Shown here piece by piece: positions 1 through 6,562 of a stretch of 7,090 nucleotides of DNA (position 1 is its first letter; each line of letters opens with the position of its first letter). Source of the stretch: Candidatus Omnitrophota bacterium (lineage in GTDB: Bacteria; Omnitrophota; Gorgyraeia; Gorgyraeales; Gorgyraeaceae); contig JAHIEN010000131.1 in assembly GCA_018901615.1 (NCBI GenBank), positions 1 through 7,090 on the forward strand, given 5' to 3'. Position numbers and translations under genes: made by a program. The notes under the pieces were generated by a model, which saw only the letters and a program-made list of their open reading frames with translations, was not told where the DNA came from and did not search any database.

Positions 1-80
1 ATTGGCCTCGCCCGGAGGGCTCGGCACTTCCTCGGACATTTCGTCCTCGGTCGCTTCGTTACTTCGCGCTCACAATGACA
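1..80. repeat. Probable copy of a dispersed GC-rich intergenic repeat (partial at the window edge)
   Basis: This stretch differs in composition from the genes that follow and is full of short inverted and direct repeats. GCC at 5-7 pairs with GGC at 23-25, and GCCC at 10-13 pairs with GGGC at 17-20. GGAC at 34-37 pairs with GTCC at 43-46. TCCTCGG occurs twice, at 29-35 and 44-50. Read on the - strand it begins TGTCATTGTGAGCGCGAAG, which resembles the 'GTCATTGCGAGC...GAAGC' intergenic repeats I know from many bacterial genomes. An open reading frame across it (2-214) is not convincing as a gene. The left boundary lies outside the window; the right boundary is put at the TGACA at 76-80, just before the murG start. 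Only one copy is visible, so the repeat status is inferred from its form. Confidence 0.6.
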
Positions 81-95
81 CAAGAACAACAGACT

Positions 96-1154
96 ATGAA
101 AATACTTATTGTCGCGGGAGGAACAGGCGGGCATCTTTTTCCAGCCATAAGGCTGGCAGAGGAGATTTTATCGCGCGGGACCGCAGAGGTTTTATTTATC
201 GCGTCTTCGCGTAAGCAAGACAGAGACATTCTACGGAAAAAAAATATAGGGTTTCAGACCTTGCCGATAATCGGCATGCAGCGGAAAAATATATTCGCTA
301 TTTTAAATTTCCTGGCAAGACTATTTGTCGGGACCTTGAAGTCAATATATCTCCTTGCGCGTTTCAGGCCAGGCTGCGTAATAGGTTTCGGAGGGTTTGT
401 GTCAGGCCCGATAGTGCTCCTGGCGTCTTTATCAGGCGCGAGGACCGTGATACACGAACAGAATGTATTTCCTGGAAAGGCAAACCTGTTGCTCGCGAAA
501 TTCGCGGACAAGATTGCCGTGAATTTCGAGGAGTCAATAAAATACCTGAAAGGGTTTGAGTCAAAGATCGTTGTCTCAGGGAATCCGCTGCGCCCTGGTT
601 TGAAAAGGTCTGAAAAATCAAGGGATGGATTTACTATCCTTGCGATGGGCGGGAGTCAGGGCGCCCATACCTTAAATATACTTGTGCCTGAGGCATTAAA
701 CTTGTTGGAACCCTCGAGAAAAAACGCGCTGGAGATAATACATATCGCGGGCCACAGGGAAAAACAGGATGTTGAAAACGCGTATAAAGACAAGGGCATT
801 GCTAACAGGGTATTTGCCTTTACGCATGACATGGGCAAGATTTACAGCGAGTGTGATTTTGTCATAGCAAGGGCAGGCGCCACGACTGTATCAGAGCTGG
901 CGCATCTGGCAAAGCCCTCAATATTAATACCTTATCCTTTTGCGCAAGGCCACCAGAAGCTGAACGCGATGGTCCTGGAGCGCTCAGGCCTTGCTGTTAT
1001 GGTAGAGGAACAGGGCCTGAAGGCCGAGACCCTGCGCGATATCATAACAAGGCTTATGGACAAAAAGACGCTGGCCCTTATGTCAGAAAAGGCCGCTCGC
1101 ATAGACAATAGAGACGCGTGCGATATCTTGATGAAAGAGGCAATAGGTGGATAA
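96..1154 (+). CDS. murG: UDP-N-acetylglucosamine--undecaprenyl-pyrophosphoryl-MurNAc-pentapeptide GlcNAc transferase (MurG)
   Basis: MurG transfers GlcNAc from UDP-GlcNAc to lipid I, giving lipid II on the cytoplasmic face of the membrane. It is a GT-B glycosyltransferase, and both halves are present in this 352-residue protein (E. coli MurG is about 355). The N-terminal glycine loop GGTGGH is at residues 8-13, GFGGFVSGP at 97-105 and HEQN at 120-123. GNPLR at 162-166 marks the linker, followed by GGSQGA at 185-190, ARAGATTVSELA at 258-269 with the expected donor-site Glu267, and QGHQKLNA at 284-291. A hydrophobic, basic patch near residues 66-92 fits the membrane-association surface. I chose ATG 96 because it gives the family-typical MKILIVAGGTGGH start. 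ATG 75 is in frame but lies in the upstream repeat and adds MTQEQQT; neither start has a clear Shine-Dalgarno. The stop overlaps murC by 8 bases. Confidence 0.97.
   Translation: MKILIVAGGTGGHLFPAIRLAEEILSRGTAEVLFIASSRKQDRDILRKKNIGFQTLPIIGMQRKNIFAILNFLARLFVGTLKSIYLLARFRPGCVIGFGGFVSGPIVLLASLSGARTVIHEQNVFPGKANLLLAKFADKIAVNFEESIKYLKGFESKIVVSGNPLRPGLKRSEKSRDGFTILAMGGSQGAHTLNILVPEALNLLEPSRKNALEIIHIAGHREKQDVENAYKDKGIANRVFAFTHDMGKIYSECDFVIARAGATTVSELAHLAKPSILIPYPFAQGHQKLNAMVLERSGLAVMVEEQGLKAETLRDIITRLMDKKTLALMSEKAARIDNRDACDILMKEAIGG
1134..1140 (+). promoter_or_regulatory. Ribosome binding site of murC
   Basis: AAAGAGG lies inside the end of murG, 6 bases before the GTG at 1147. It supports GTG as the murC start and translational coupling to murG. 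Confidence 0.7.
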
Positions 1155-2535
1155 TAAAAATACAATACATTTTATAGGGATAGGCGGAGCAGGCATGAGC
1201 GGAATCGCGGAGGTGTTTTTCCGCCATGGTTACTCTGTCCAGGGTTCAGATATAAAAGCGACAAAGGTGATAAGCAGGTTAAAGGCCCTTGGTATACGCG
1301 TAAATGAAGCACATTCCGCTGAAAATATAAAAGGCGCGGATTATATTGTTTATTCCTCGTGCATAGGGGAGGGAAACCCTGAACTTAAAGAGGCGAAACG
1401 CAAAGGCATAAAGGTATTAAGGCGCATAGAGGCCCTGAATATGTTGACGGGCAATAAAAAACTCATAGCTGTATCAGGCGCCCACGGCAAGACTACCACA
1501 ACATCTCTTATCTCATACCTATTGATAAAGGCAGGGCTGGACCCTACTGTATTTATAGGAGCGGATGTGGGTTTTCTCGACGGCAACGCGCGTTATGGCC
1601 AGGGCGAGATAGCGGTGACAGAGGCCGATGAGTCAGACGGGTCTTTTCTTTATCTTAACCCGTTCTACAGCGTCAGCACAAACATAGATATGGAGCACAT
1701 GGATTATTACGCCAGCATGGACGATGTCATGACATCCTACAGGAGATTTATAGAAAACACAAGGGATGATGGCAGGGTATTCATTTGCGCGGAAGACGAT
1801 CTATTGAGAGCATTGACAGGGAATAGCTCTAGGAGGATCACGCGTTACGGGTTCTCCCGTGAATCAGATATCAGGGCTGAAAATATCGAACTCATGGGCA
1901 TGAACGGCTCCAGATTTGACCTTGTTGCTGAAGGCAGGGCAATGGGAAGGATGGGCCTGTCTGTAATGGGCGCCCACAATGTCCTGAACAGCCTTGCGGC
2001 AATAGGGATCGCTATGGATCTTGGAGTTGATTTTTCGCTGATACAGGATGCGCTAAAGGATTTCAGGGGAGCCGAGAGAAGGTTTAATATCACAAACATA
2101 GGTTCGGATATTGTAGTGATAGATGATTACGCGCATCATCCGACTGAGATAAAGGCGACATTGAAAATAATGGAGGATTCAGGCAAGAGGATAGTCGTGG
2201 TATTTCAGCCTCACCGGTATTCGAGGACAAAATATCTCAAGGAACAGTTCGGCAGCTGTTTTGACCTCGTTGATCACCTGGTGATCACTGACATATATTC
2301 GGCATACGAGAAGCCGATAGATGGGGTGAGCGCCATGGATCTATGCGAGAGCGTAAAAAGGCGCGGCCATAAAAACGTTTATTTTGTGCCTAAAGATGAT
2401 ATAATAAAACATCTTGTGGACGCGGTTCGGCCAGGAGACGCGGTTTTTATACTCGGAGCCGGCGACATAGGGGAGATGTCTGAGGTAATAGCAAAGGCCC
2501 TTAAAGGAGTGTGTCCGGACAATGCTAAGGCGTGA
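1147..2535 (+). CDS. murC: UDP-N-acetylmuramate--L-alanine ligase (MurC)
   Basis: MurC is the ATP-dependent cytoplasmic ligase that adds L-Ala to UDP-MurNAc, the first step of the stem peptide. The 462-residue length is usual for the family, and all three Mur-ligase domains are visible. The N-terminal UDP-binding Rossmann signature is FIGIGGAGMSGIAEV at 9-23. The ATP P-loop is SGAHGKTTTT at 110-119. EADESD at 159-164 and the N179/H184 pair in TNIDMEHMDYY fit the metal and substrate site. GAHNVLN at 275-281 and RRF at 311-313 follow, then the C-terminal DDYAHHPTE at 326-334 and FQPHRYSR at 353-360. The DDYxHHPTE and FQPHRYSR motifs mark MurC (and Mpl) rather than MurD, E or F, and the operon position favours MurC over Mpl. 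The start is GTG, preceded by a good ribosome site. It overlaps murG by 8 bases and murB by 14. Confidence 0.97.
   Translation: MDNKNTIHFIGIGGAGMSGIAEVFFRHGYSVQGSDIKATKVISRLKALGIRVNEAHSAENIKGADYIVYSSCIGEGNPELKEAKRKGIKVLRRIEALNMLTGNKKLIAVSGAHGKTTTTSLISYLLIKAGLDPTVFIGADVGFLDGNARYGQGEIAVTEADESDGSFLYLNPFYSVSTNIDMEHMDYYASMDDVMTSYRRFIENTRDDGRVFICAEDDLLRALTGNSSRRITRYGFSRESDIRAENIELMGMNGSRFDLVAEGRAMGRMGLSVMGAHNVLNSLAAIGIAMDLGVDFSLIQDALKDFRGAERRFNITNIGSDIVVIDDYAHHPTEIKATLKIMEDSGKRIVVVFQPHRYSRTKYLKEQFGSCFDLVDHLVITDIYSAYEKPIDGVSAMDLCESVKRRGHKNVYFVPKDDIIKHLVDAVRPGDAVFILGAGDIGEMSEVIAKALKGVCPDNAKA
2503..2509 (+). promoter_or_regulatory. Ribosome binding site of murB, long spacing
   Basis: AAAGGAG is the only strong Shine-Dalgarno match before murB, within the end of murC. 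Its 12-base gap to ATG 2522 is longer than usual. No in-frame alternative ATG, GTG or TTG lies closer to it, so ATG 2522 is kept. Confidence 0.55.
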
Positions 2536-3406
2536 ATACGGAAAACTGTTATCGCGTCACACGACATTAAAGATAGGCGGGCCTGTATTTTGCTGGATTG
2601 AGCCTGAAAATATCAACGATCTTTTCAACGCCATTACAATAGCGGGAGACGTGCAAAAAGACCTTGCCATAATAGGCGCGGGCTCCAATATACTCGCGCG
2701 CGAGCAGGGCTTTGACGGAATCGCGGTCTACCTGGGCAGAGGCTTTGATTTTATAGAAAAAGAAGAAGATGATATTGTCAGGGTCGGCCCTGGCTTACCT
2801 GTTTCTCTGCTCGTAAAGAAGACCGCTGAATGGGGATTGACAGGCTGCGAGTTCCTGGCAGGCATACCCGGCTCTTTTGGCGGCGCGTTGTTTATGAACG
2901 CTGGCACGCGCGACATAGAAGATCCCAACAGGATGAGAGAAGTAAAAGATATAGTAGTTGATGTGGATGTCATTAATGTGAAAAATATAAAAAAGGAGAC
3001 CCTGAAGAGAAAAGACATCCCATTTACGTACCGCTCTTCAGGCCTTGACGGAAGGTGCGTGATTTCCGGAAGATTAAAACTGGAAAAGGCTGGTGAAGAG
3101 ATAATAAGAAAAAGGATGGGATCTTTTGTAAAGAGCCGCGAGTGGATGAAAAAACTTGGTTTTCCGTCAGCGGGAAGCGTATTTAAAAACCCTGACAGCG
3201 CCATGCCGGCCGGCAGGCTGATAGAAGAAAGCGGCCTTAAGGGCGCAAGGGTGGGCGGCGCGGAGATATCAAAGGCCCACGCTAATTTTATCGTGAATAC
3301 AGGCGGCGCCACATCAAAAGATGTAATGGAATTGATAGAGCTGGCAAGAAAAAACGTCAGGGATAAGTTCGGCATAGAGCTGGAACTAGAATTAAAATTA
3401 ATTTAA
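2522..3406 (+). CDS. murB: UDP-N-acetylenolpyruvoylglucosamine reductase, type II (MurB)
   Basis: MurB is the FAD-dependent, NADPH-using reductase that turns enolpyruvyl-UDP-GlcNAc into UDP-MurNAc, the substrate of MurC. At 294 residues it has the size of the shorter type II enzymes rather than the roughly 340-residue E. coli form. Motifs in order: TTLKIGG at 14-20; the FAD-binding IGAGSNIL at 51-58; EFLAGIPGSFGGALFMNAG at 110-128; YRSSGL at 170-175, with Arg171 matching the conserved active-site arginine; and PSAGSVFKNP at 215-224, with Ser219 in the place of the catalytic proton donor. The C-terminal GIELELEL at 284-291 carries the expected acidic residue (Glu288 or Glu290). Serine rather than cysteine at 219 is the commoner variant. 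The gene overlaps murC by 14 bases in another frame and ends 6 bases before ddl. Confidence 0.97.
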   Translation: MLRREYGKLLSRHTTLKIGGPVFCWIEPENINDLFNAITIAGDVQKDLAIIGAGSNILAREQGFDGIAVYLGRGFDFIEKEEDDIVRVGPGLPVSLLVKKTAEWGLTGCEFLAGIPGSFGGALFMNAGTRDIEDPNRMREVKDIVVDVDVINVKNIKKETLKRKDIPFTYRSSGLDGRCVISGRLKLEKAGEEIIRKRMGSFVKSREWMKKLGFPSAGSVFKNPDSAMPAGRLIEESGLKGARVGGAEISKAHANFIVNTGGATSKDVMELIELARKNVRDKFGIELELELKLI

Positions 3407-3412
3407 TATAAC

Positions 3413-4372
3413 ATGAAAAATAGTGCTAAAAAGAGAGTCGGCGTATTAATGGGCGGGCCATCCCGCGAAAGAGATATCTCAATAAAGTCGGGTAAAGCTG
3501 TGTGCAGGGCGCTGGAGAGTAACGGCATAAAACCTGTGCCCCTGGAGTTGATAAAGGCCTCTACCATGAATGGCTACAGGGACCAGGTCTCGGACATGAT
3601 ATGCTTGTCTGATATAGATGTGGCGTTTATAGCCCTTCACGGAGAGTTTGGCGAAGACGGCTGTGTCCAGGGGGTTCTTGAAGGATTAAATATCCCTTAT
3701 ACAGGGAGCAGGGCAAAGGCATCGACCCTGGGCATGGATAAGGTAAAATCAAAGGCTATTTTTGAATCAAAAGGCATACTGACGCCGCGTTATAAGGTGA
3801 TTACGCTTGCAAATGAAAGAGGGAAAGACTTAGCCTTGCCCGCCCTGATAAAAGAACTGGGTTTACCTTTGGTGGTGAAGCCTTCGAATGAGGGTTCAAG
3901 TATAGGCCTGTCAATAGTAGAATCAGAAAACGGATTTATTGATGCCCTTAATAATGCCTTGGAGCACAGTGACAAGGTAATAATAGAAGAATATATCGCG
4001 GGACGCGAGATCACAGTAGGCATACTGGAAGACAGGCCTCTGCCTGTTGTTGAGATAATACCTGGCAAAAGATTTTTTGATTTTGAAGCCAAATATAAAA
4101 AAGGCATGACAGAATACAGGACGCCTGCTGACATCGAGCAAGAGGCGTACAGGGCTTCTCAGGAAATTGCCCTGGAATCTCACAGGGCGCTTGGCGCCAG
4201 ATTTTTCTCGCGCGTTGACATGATATTGACCAAGGACAATATCCCCGTGGTGCTCGAGGTAAACACCATACCCGGCCTGACAGAGACAAGCCTTTTGCCC
4301 AGGGCAGCCCAGGCGGCTGGGATAGATTTTAATAAGCTTATTATTAAGATACTGGAGTCGGCGTTATGGTAA
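3413..4372 (+). CDS. ddl: D-alanine--D-alanine ligase (Ddl)
   Basis: Ddl is an ATP-grasp enzyme that joins two D-alanines in the cytoplasm, making the dipeptide that MurF adds to the stem and that vancomycin binds. The 319-residue protein is close to the DdlB length. The N-terminal GVLMGGPSRERDIS at 10-23 holds the first D-Ala site Glu19. HGEFGEDGCVQG at 76-87 and YTGS at 96-99 are family signatures. PLVVKPSNEGSSIG at 152-165 is the ATP-grasp lysine and loop, and EEYIAGREITVG at 192-203 follows. The KYKKGMTEYRTPA stretch near 227-239 is the omega loop with Tyr228 and Tyr235. RVDM at 267-270 and EVNTIPGLTETSLLP at 282-296 give the metal and second D-Ala residues. The start has no recognisable Shine-Dalgarno, unlike most of its neighbours. 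It follows murB by 6 bases and overlaps ftsQ by 7. The D-Ala rather than D-lactate form is assumed from the Tyr in the omega loop. Confidence 0.96.
   Translation: MKNSAKKRVGVLMGGPSRERDISIKSGKAVCRALESNGIKPVPLELIKASTMNGYRDQVSDMICLSDIDVAFIALHGEFGEDGCVQGVLEGLNIPYTGSRAKASTLGMDKVKSKAIFESKGILTPRYKVITLANERGKDLALPALIKELGLPLVVKPSNEGSSIGLSIVESENGFIDALNNALEHSDKVIIEEYIAGREITVGILEDRPLPVVEIIPGKRFFDFEAKYKKGMTEYRTPADIEQEAYRASQEIALESHRALGARFFSRVDMILTKDNIPVVLEVNTIPGLTETSLLPRAAQAAGIDFNKLIIKILESALW
4354..4357 (+). promoter_or_regulatory. Ribosome binding site of ftsQ
   Basis: GGAG inside the last codons of ddl, 8 bases before ATG 4366. It supports the start that overlaps ddl and coupling of the two genes. Confidence 0.6.
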
Positions 4373-5196
4373 AAGTAAAAAAGCAGAAAATCCGCGTAAG
4401 AAACAAAAATTCCATATTCCAGGGGAAAAGACCCATGGACCCGAAAGCTATTTTTAAATTTTTAATCGGCTTAATAGTGCTGGCCATTTTAGGCCTTGGG
4501 CTGGTCAGGCTTAAGTATATGTTTGTGGATTCTGACCATTTTCTTATCCAGGGTGTTGACGTGAAGATTTACGACGAGAGCGGCGCTTTGAGAAACCTTT
4601 CTCTTAAAGATCTGGGAGATGAAGGCATAATCGGAGCCAATATATTTTTCGTGGACCTCAGCGCCATAAAAGATCAGATAGAGGCCAATCACCCTGAATA
4701 TAAGAGAGTGGTTGTAAAGAGGGTCTTGCCTAACATGCTGACCGTAGAGGGTATTTTACGCAGGGCAGTCGCTCAGATACGATCTGACAGGTACTACCCT
4801 GTAGATAGAGAAGGGGTCTTACTTCCCGACGTGGTAAACTTTCCCATGCCTGACATCCCGATCATTACAGGCCTTGGCACAAACCTCGCTAAGATCTCGA
4901 AAACCAAGCTCAGTAAATACGAAGAGCAGAATCTTCAGAATGCTATAAGTTTAATAAACGAGATAGAGACCAATGACAAACTAAAGAAGTACAGGCTGAA
5001 ACTGGTTGATATTACTGATCCGGGTAACCTGACATTTTTCCTGGAAGCTATAAACGTCGAGATAAAGATAGGTAATTCTGATTTTCGTGACAGGTTCAAT
5101 GTCCTTGCCACAGTCATGGATCAGCTGGGCCAGGATATAAATAATTTTAAATATATTGACCTGCGTTTTGAGGACCCGATCATGGGGCCGAAATAG
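4366..5196 (+). CDS. ftsQ: Cell division protein FtsQ/DivIB (POTRA-domain divisome protein)
   Basis: FtsQ is a bitopic membrane protein that recruits and regulates FtsB/FtsL and the FtsWI synthase at the septum. The 276-residue product has the expected layout. A very basic cytoplasmic tail of about 28 residues is followed by one hydrophobic segment at about 29-47 (from AIFKFLIGLIV), then an extracytoplasmic part. Residues about 58-130 fit a POTRA domain: FLIQGVDVKIYD, an NLSLKDL/GIIGANIFFVDL helix-strand region, and RVVVKRVLPNMLTVEGI, which matches the family pattern 'v.r.lP..l.V.v.er.p.A'. YPVDREGVLLP at 144-154 and the final KYIDLRFEDP at 262-271 fit the FtsQ/DivIB beta-domain. Sequence identity in this family is always low, so the call rests on topology, the POTRA end motif and position between ddl and ftsA. 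The TAG stop lies inside the ftsA ribosome site. Confidence 0.9.
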   Translation: MVKVKKQKIRVRNKNSIFQGKRPMDPKAIFKFLIGLIVLAILGLGLVRLKYMFVDSDHFLIQGVDVKIYDESGALRNLSLKDLGDEGIIGANIFFVDLSAIKDQIEANHPEYKRVVVKRVLPNMLTVEGILRRAVAQIRSDRYYPVDREGVLLPDVVNFPMPDIPIITGLGTNLAKISKTKLSKYEEQNLQNAISLINEIETNDKLKKYRLKLVDITDPGNLTFFLEAINVEIKIGNSDFRDRFNVLATVMDQLGQDINNFKYIDLRFEDPIMGPK

Positions 5197-5199
5197 GAG
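5195..5199 (+). promoter_or_regulatory. Ribosome binding site that fixes the ftsA start
   Basis: AGGAG begins in the ftsQ stop codon and ends 4 bases before ATG 5204. It decides for ATG 5204 over an in-frame TTG at 5156, which would add 16 residues not expected ahead of the FtsA phosphate-1 motif. Confidence 0.75.
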
Positions 5200-5203
5200 T
5201 GAT

Positions 5204-6541
5204 ATGCGCGCGGATATAGTCTGTGGTCTTGATATCGGGGCGTCTGTTATAAGGGCATTAATAGGCCATGTCTCAGGCGCCAAGAGCGAGATATTGGGTT
5301 TTGCCGAGTCCCCGACAAGAGGTTTTTCAAAGGGTGTTGTCTCGAACCTCAGCCTTTTATCAGACGCGATAGAGGAAGTCGTATCAAAGGCAGAGGATGC
5401 GGCGCATCGCAGGGTCCGCAAGGTCATAACCAATGTCGCCGGGGCCCATATAAAGAATTTTAAAAGCCGCGGCTCTGTCCATATATCTGACAGGCCCAGC
5501 GAGATCACGGAACAGGATATAAAGAGATGCGTAGAATCAGCAAGACTTATTGCCATGTCCCTTGATAGAGAGGTGGTGCACTTAATACCGGAAAAATTTT
5601 ATATCGATGACAAAATAGAGATAAATGACCCGCTGGGGCTTTTTGGCTCAAAGCTGGATGTGGATTTAAACATTGTCACGTCCCTGGTCAGTATCCTTCA
5701 GAACCTGACAAAGGCCATTAACCTTGCCGGATACGAAGTGGAAGATATCATAACTTCAGGAGTCGGGACTGTCCTGGCAGTATTTGACCGTCAGGAATTG
5801 GAAGAAGGCGCGATATTGATAGACGTTGGCAAGGACCTTATAGAGGCCGCGTTGTTTATGGAGGAAAGATTAAAAGATTGCTTCTATTTTCCTTTTGGCA
5901 GCGATGATCTGACGCAAGCCCTGCAGGATAAATTAAGGATAATGTTTAATGAGGCGGAAGAGCTCAGGATGAAATATGGCATAGTCTCTAAAGACAGCCG
6001 CGAATTATTTGACGACTCTCAGATACTTATACCGTCGCCAAAGGATGAAACAGGCCCCGACGACCGCGAAGATACTCAGTCTGATCATAAAAGATCGGGG
6101 GGAAACTGGGTAGATTTTGAGAAACCAGGTGCCGGGGCCTTTTCACCCGCTGGGTCCGAAAGGGCCATTGCGGTTTCAAGACAGGAGATCTTCAACATAC
6201 TATTCCCGAAAGTCGAAGAGATAATGGGGAACGTCTATAAAAAGATAGAGCCATTTCTCAAACAGAAGAAGAACCTGCCCCGCATTTACGTGGTGGGCGG
6301 CGTGTCAAGGATGGATGGTTTTATAGAGGCGGTAGAGGACATATTCAAAGTGCCTGTTGACATGGGGAGGATCCGGGATCCCAGGGATTTTAATGATGCG
6401 AGATTTGCCTGCGCGCTGGGCCTGATGAGATACGGCGCCTGCAAGGCGGCTGAAAAAAAAGGCGGTAGTATCTTTAATGTAAACAGTTTTGCCGGAAGGA
6501 TATTGTCAAAAATCCAGGAAATATTTTCGGAATATTTTTAA
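5204..6541 (+). CDS. ftsA: Cell division protein FtsA (actin-like), with an acidic insertion
   Basis: FtsA is the actin-like protein that tethers FtsZ filaments to the membrane and recruits later division proteins. The 445-residue product (E. coli FtsA is 420) starts with the phosphate-1 motif CGLDIGASVIRALIG at 7-21. An SHS2-type 1C domain covers about 80-165, including PLGLFGSKLDVDLNIV at 143-158. The phosphate-2 region at 204-238 is recognisable but degenerate: DVGKDLIEAALF replaces the usual D-x-G-G-G-T-x-D. AEELRMKYG at 251-259 fits the family's AE-x-IK pattern. Residues about 271-318 form an acidic, polar insertion. VVGGVSRMDGFIEA at 363-376 and ACALGLMRYG at 402-411 restore the normal fold. 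The C-terminus, SFAGRILSKIQEIFSEYF at 428-445, is a good amphipathic membrane-targeting helix. MreB, DnaK and PilM are excluded by the 1C domain, the terminal helix and the context. ftsZ does not follow directly; proC does. Confidence 0.93.
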   Translation: MRADIVCGLDIGASVIRALIGHVSGAKSEILGFAESPTRGFSKGVVSNLSLLSDAIEEVVSKAEDAAHRRVRKVITNVAGAHIKNFKSRGSVHISDRPSEITEQDIKRCVESARLIAMSLDREVVHLIPEKFYIDDKIEINDPLGLFGSKLDVDLNIVTSLVSILQNLTKAINLAGYEVEDIITSGVGTVLAVFDRQELEEGAILIDVGKDLIEAALFMEERLKDCFYFPFGSDDLTQALQDKLRIMFNEAEELRMKYGIVSKDSRELFDDSQILIPSPKDETGPDDREDTQSDHKRSGGNWVDFEKPGAGAFSPAGSERAIAVSRQEIFNILFPKVEEIMGNVYKKIEPFLKQKKNLPRIYVVGGVSRMDGFIEAVEDIFKVPVDMGRIRDPRDFNDARFACALGLMRYGACKAAEKKGGSIFNVNSFAGRILSKIQEIFSEYF

Positions 6542-6550
6542 ATAACAAAT

Positions 6551-6555
6551 AGGAG
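6551..6555 (+). promoter_or_regulatory. Ribosome binding site of proC
   Basis: AGGAG, 7 bases before ATG 6563, in the 21-base gap after ftsA. The gap holds no terminator-like hairpin, so proC is probably cotranscribed with ftsA. Confidence 0.75.
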
Positions 6556-6562
6556 TATTATT

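Noticed and set aside
2..214. Short + strand open frame through the repeat into murG
   Set aside because: It starts at the window edge, runs through hairpin-rich repeat sequence and then overlaps murG out of frame; the translation has no protein-like pattern.
2989..2998. A6 tract followed by GGAG inside murB, looking like a slippery site or internal ribosome site
   Set aside because: No start codon follows at a useful distance, and the murB frame continues normally through all later motifs, so no frameshift is needed.
2728..3375. A 215-residue open frame on the - strand opposite murB
   Set aside because: It lies wholly inside a clearly recognisable murB, shows no known motif, and is low in charged-core and domain-like patterns. 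It is most likely a shadow of the coding bias.
5156..5203. Upstream TTG start for ftsA
   Set aside because: It lies inside ftsQ, lacks a ribosome site and adds residues not seen ahead of the phosphate-1 motif. ATG 5204 has AGGAG 4 bases upstream.
4981..5556. A 191-residue open frame on the - strand across the ftsQ/ftsA junction
   Set aside because: It overlaps two well-supported genes, has no recognisable domain and no ribosome site that I can see.
6542..6562. Possible terminator or promoter between ftsA and proC
   Set aside because: The 21 bases contain only an A/T-rich spacer and the proC ribosome site; there is no GC-rich hairpin with a T-run.
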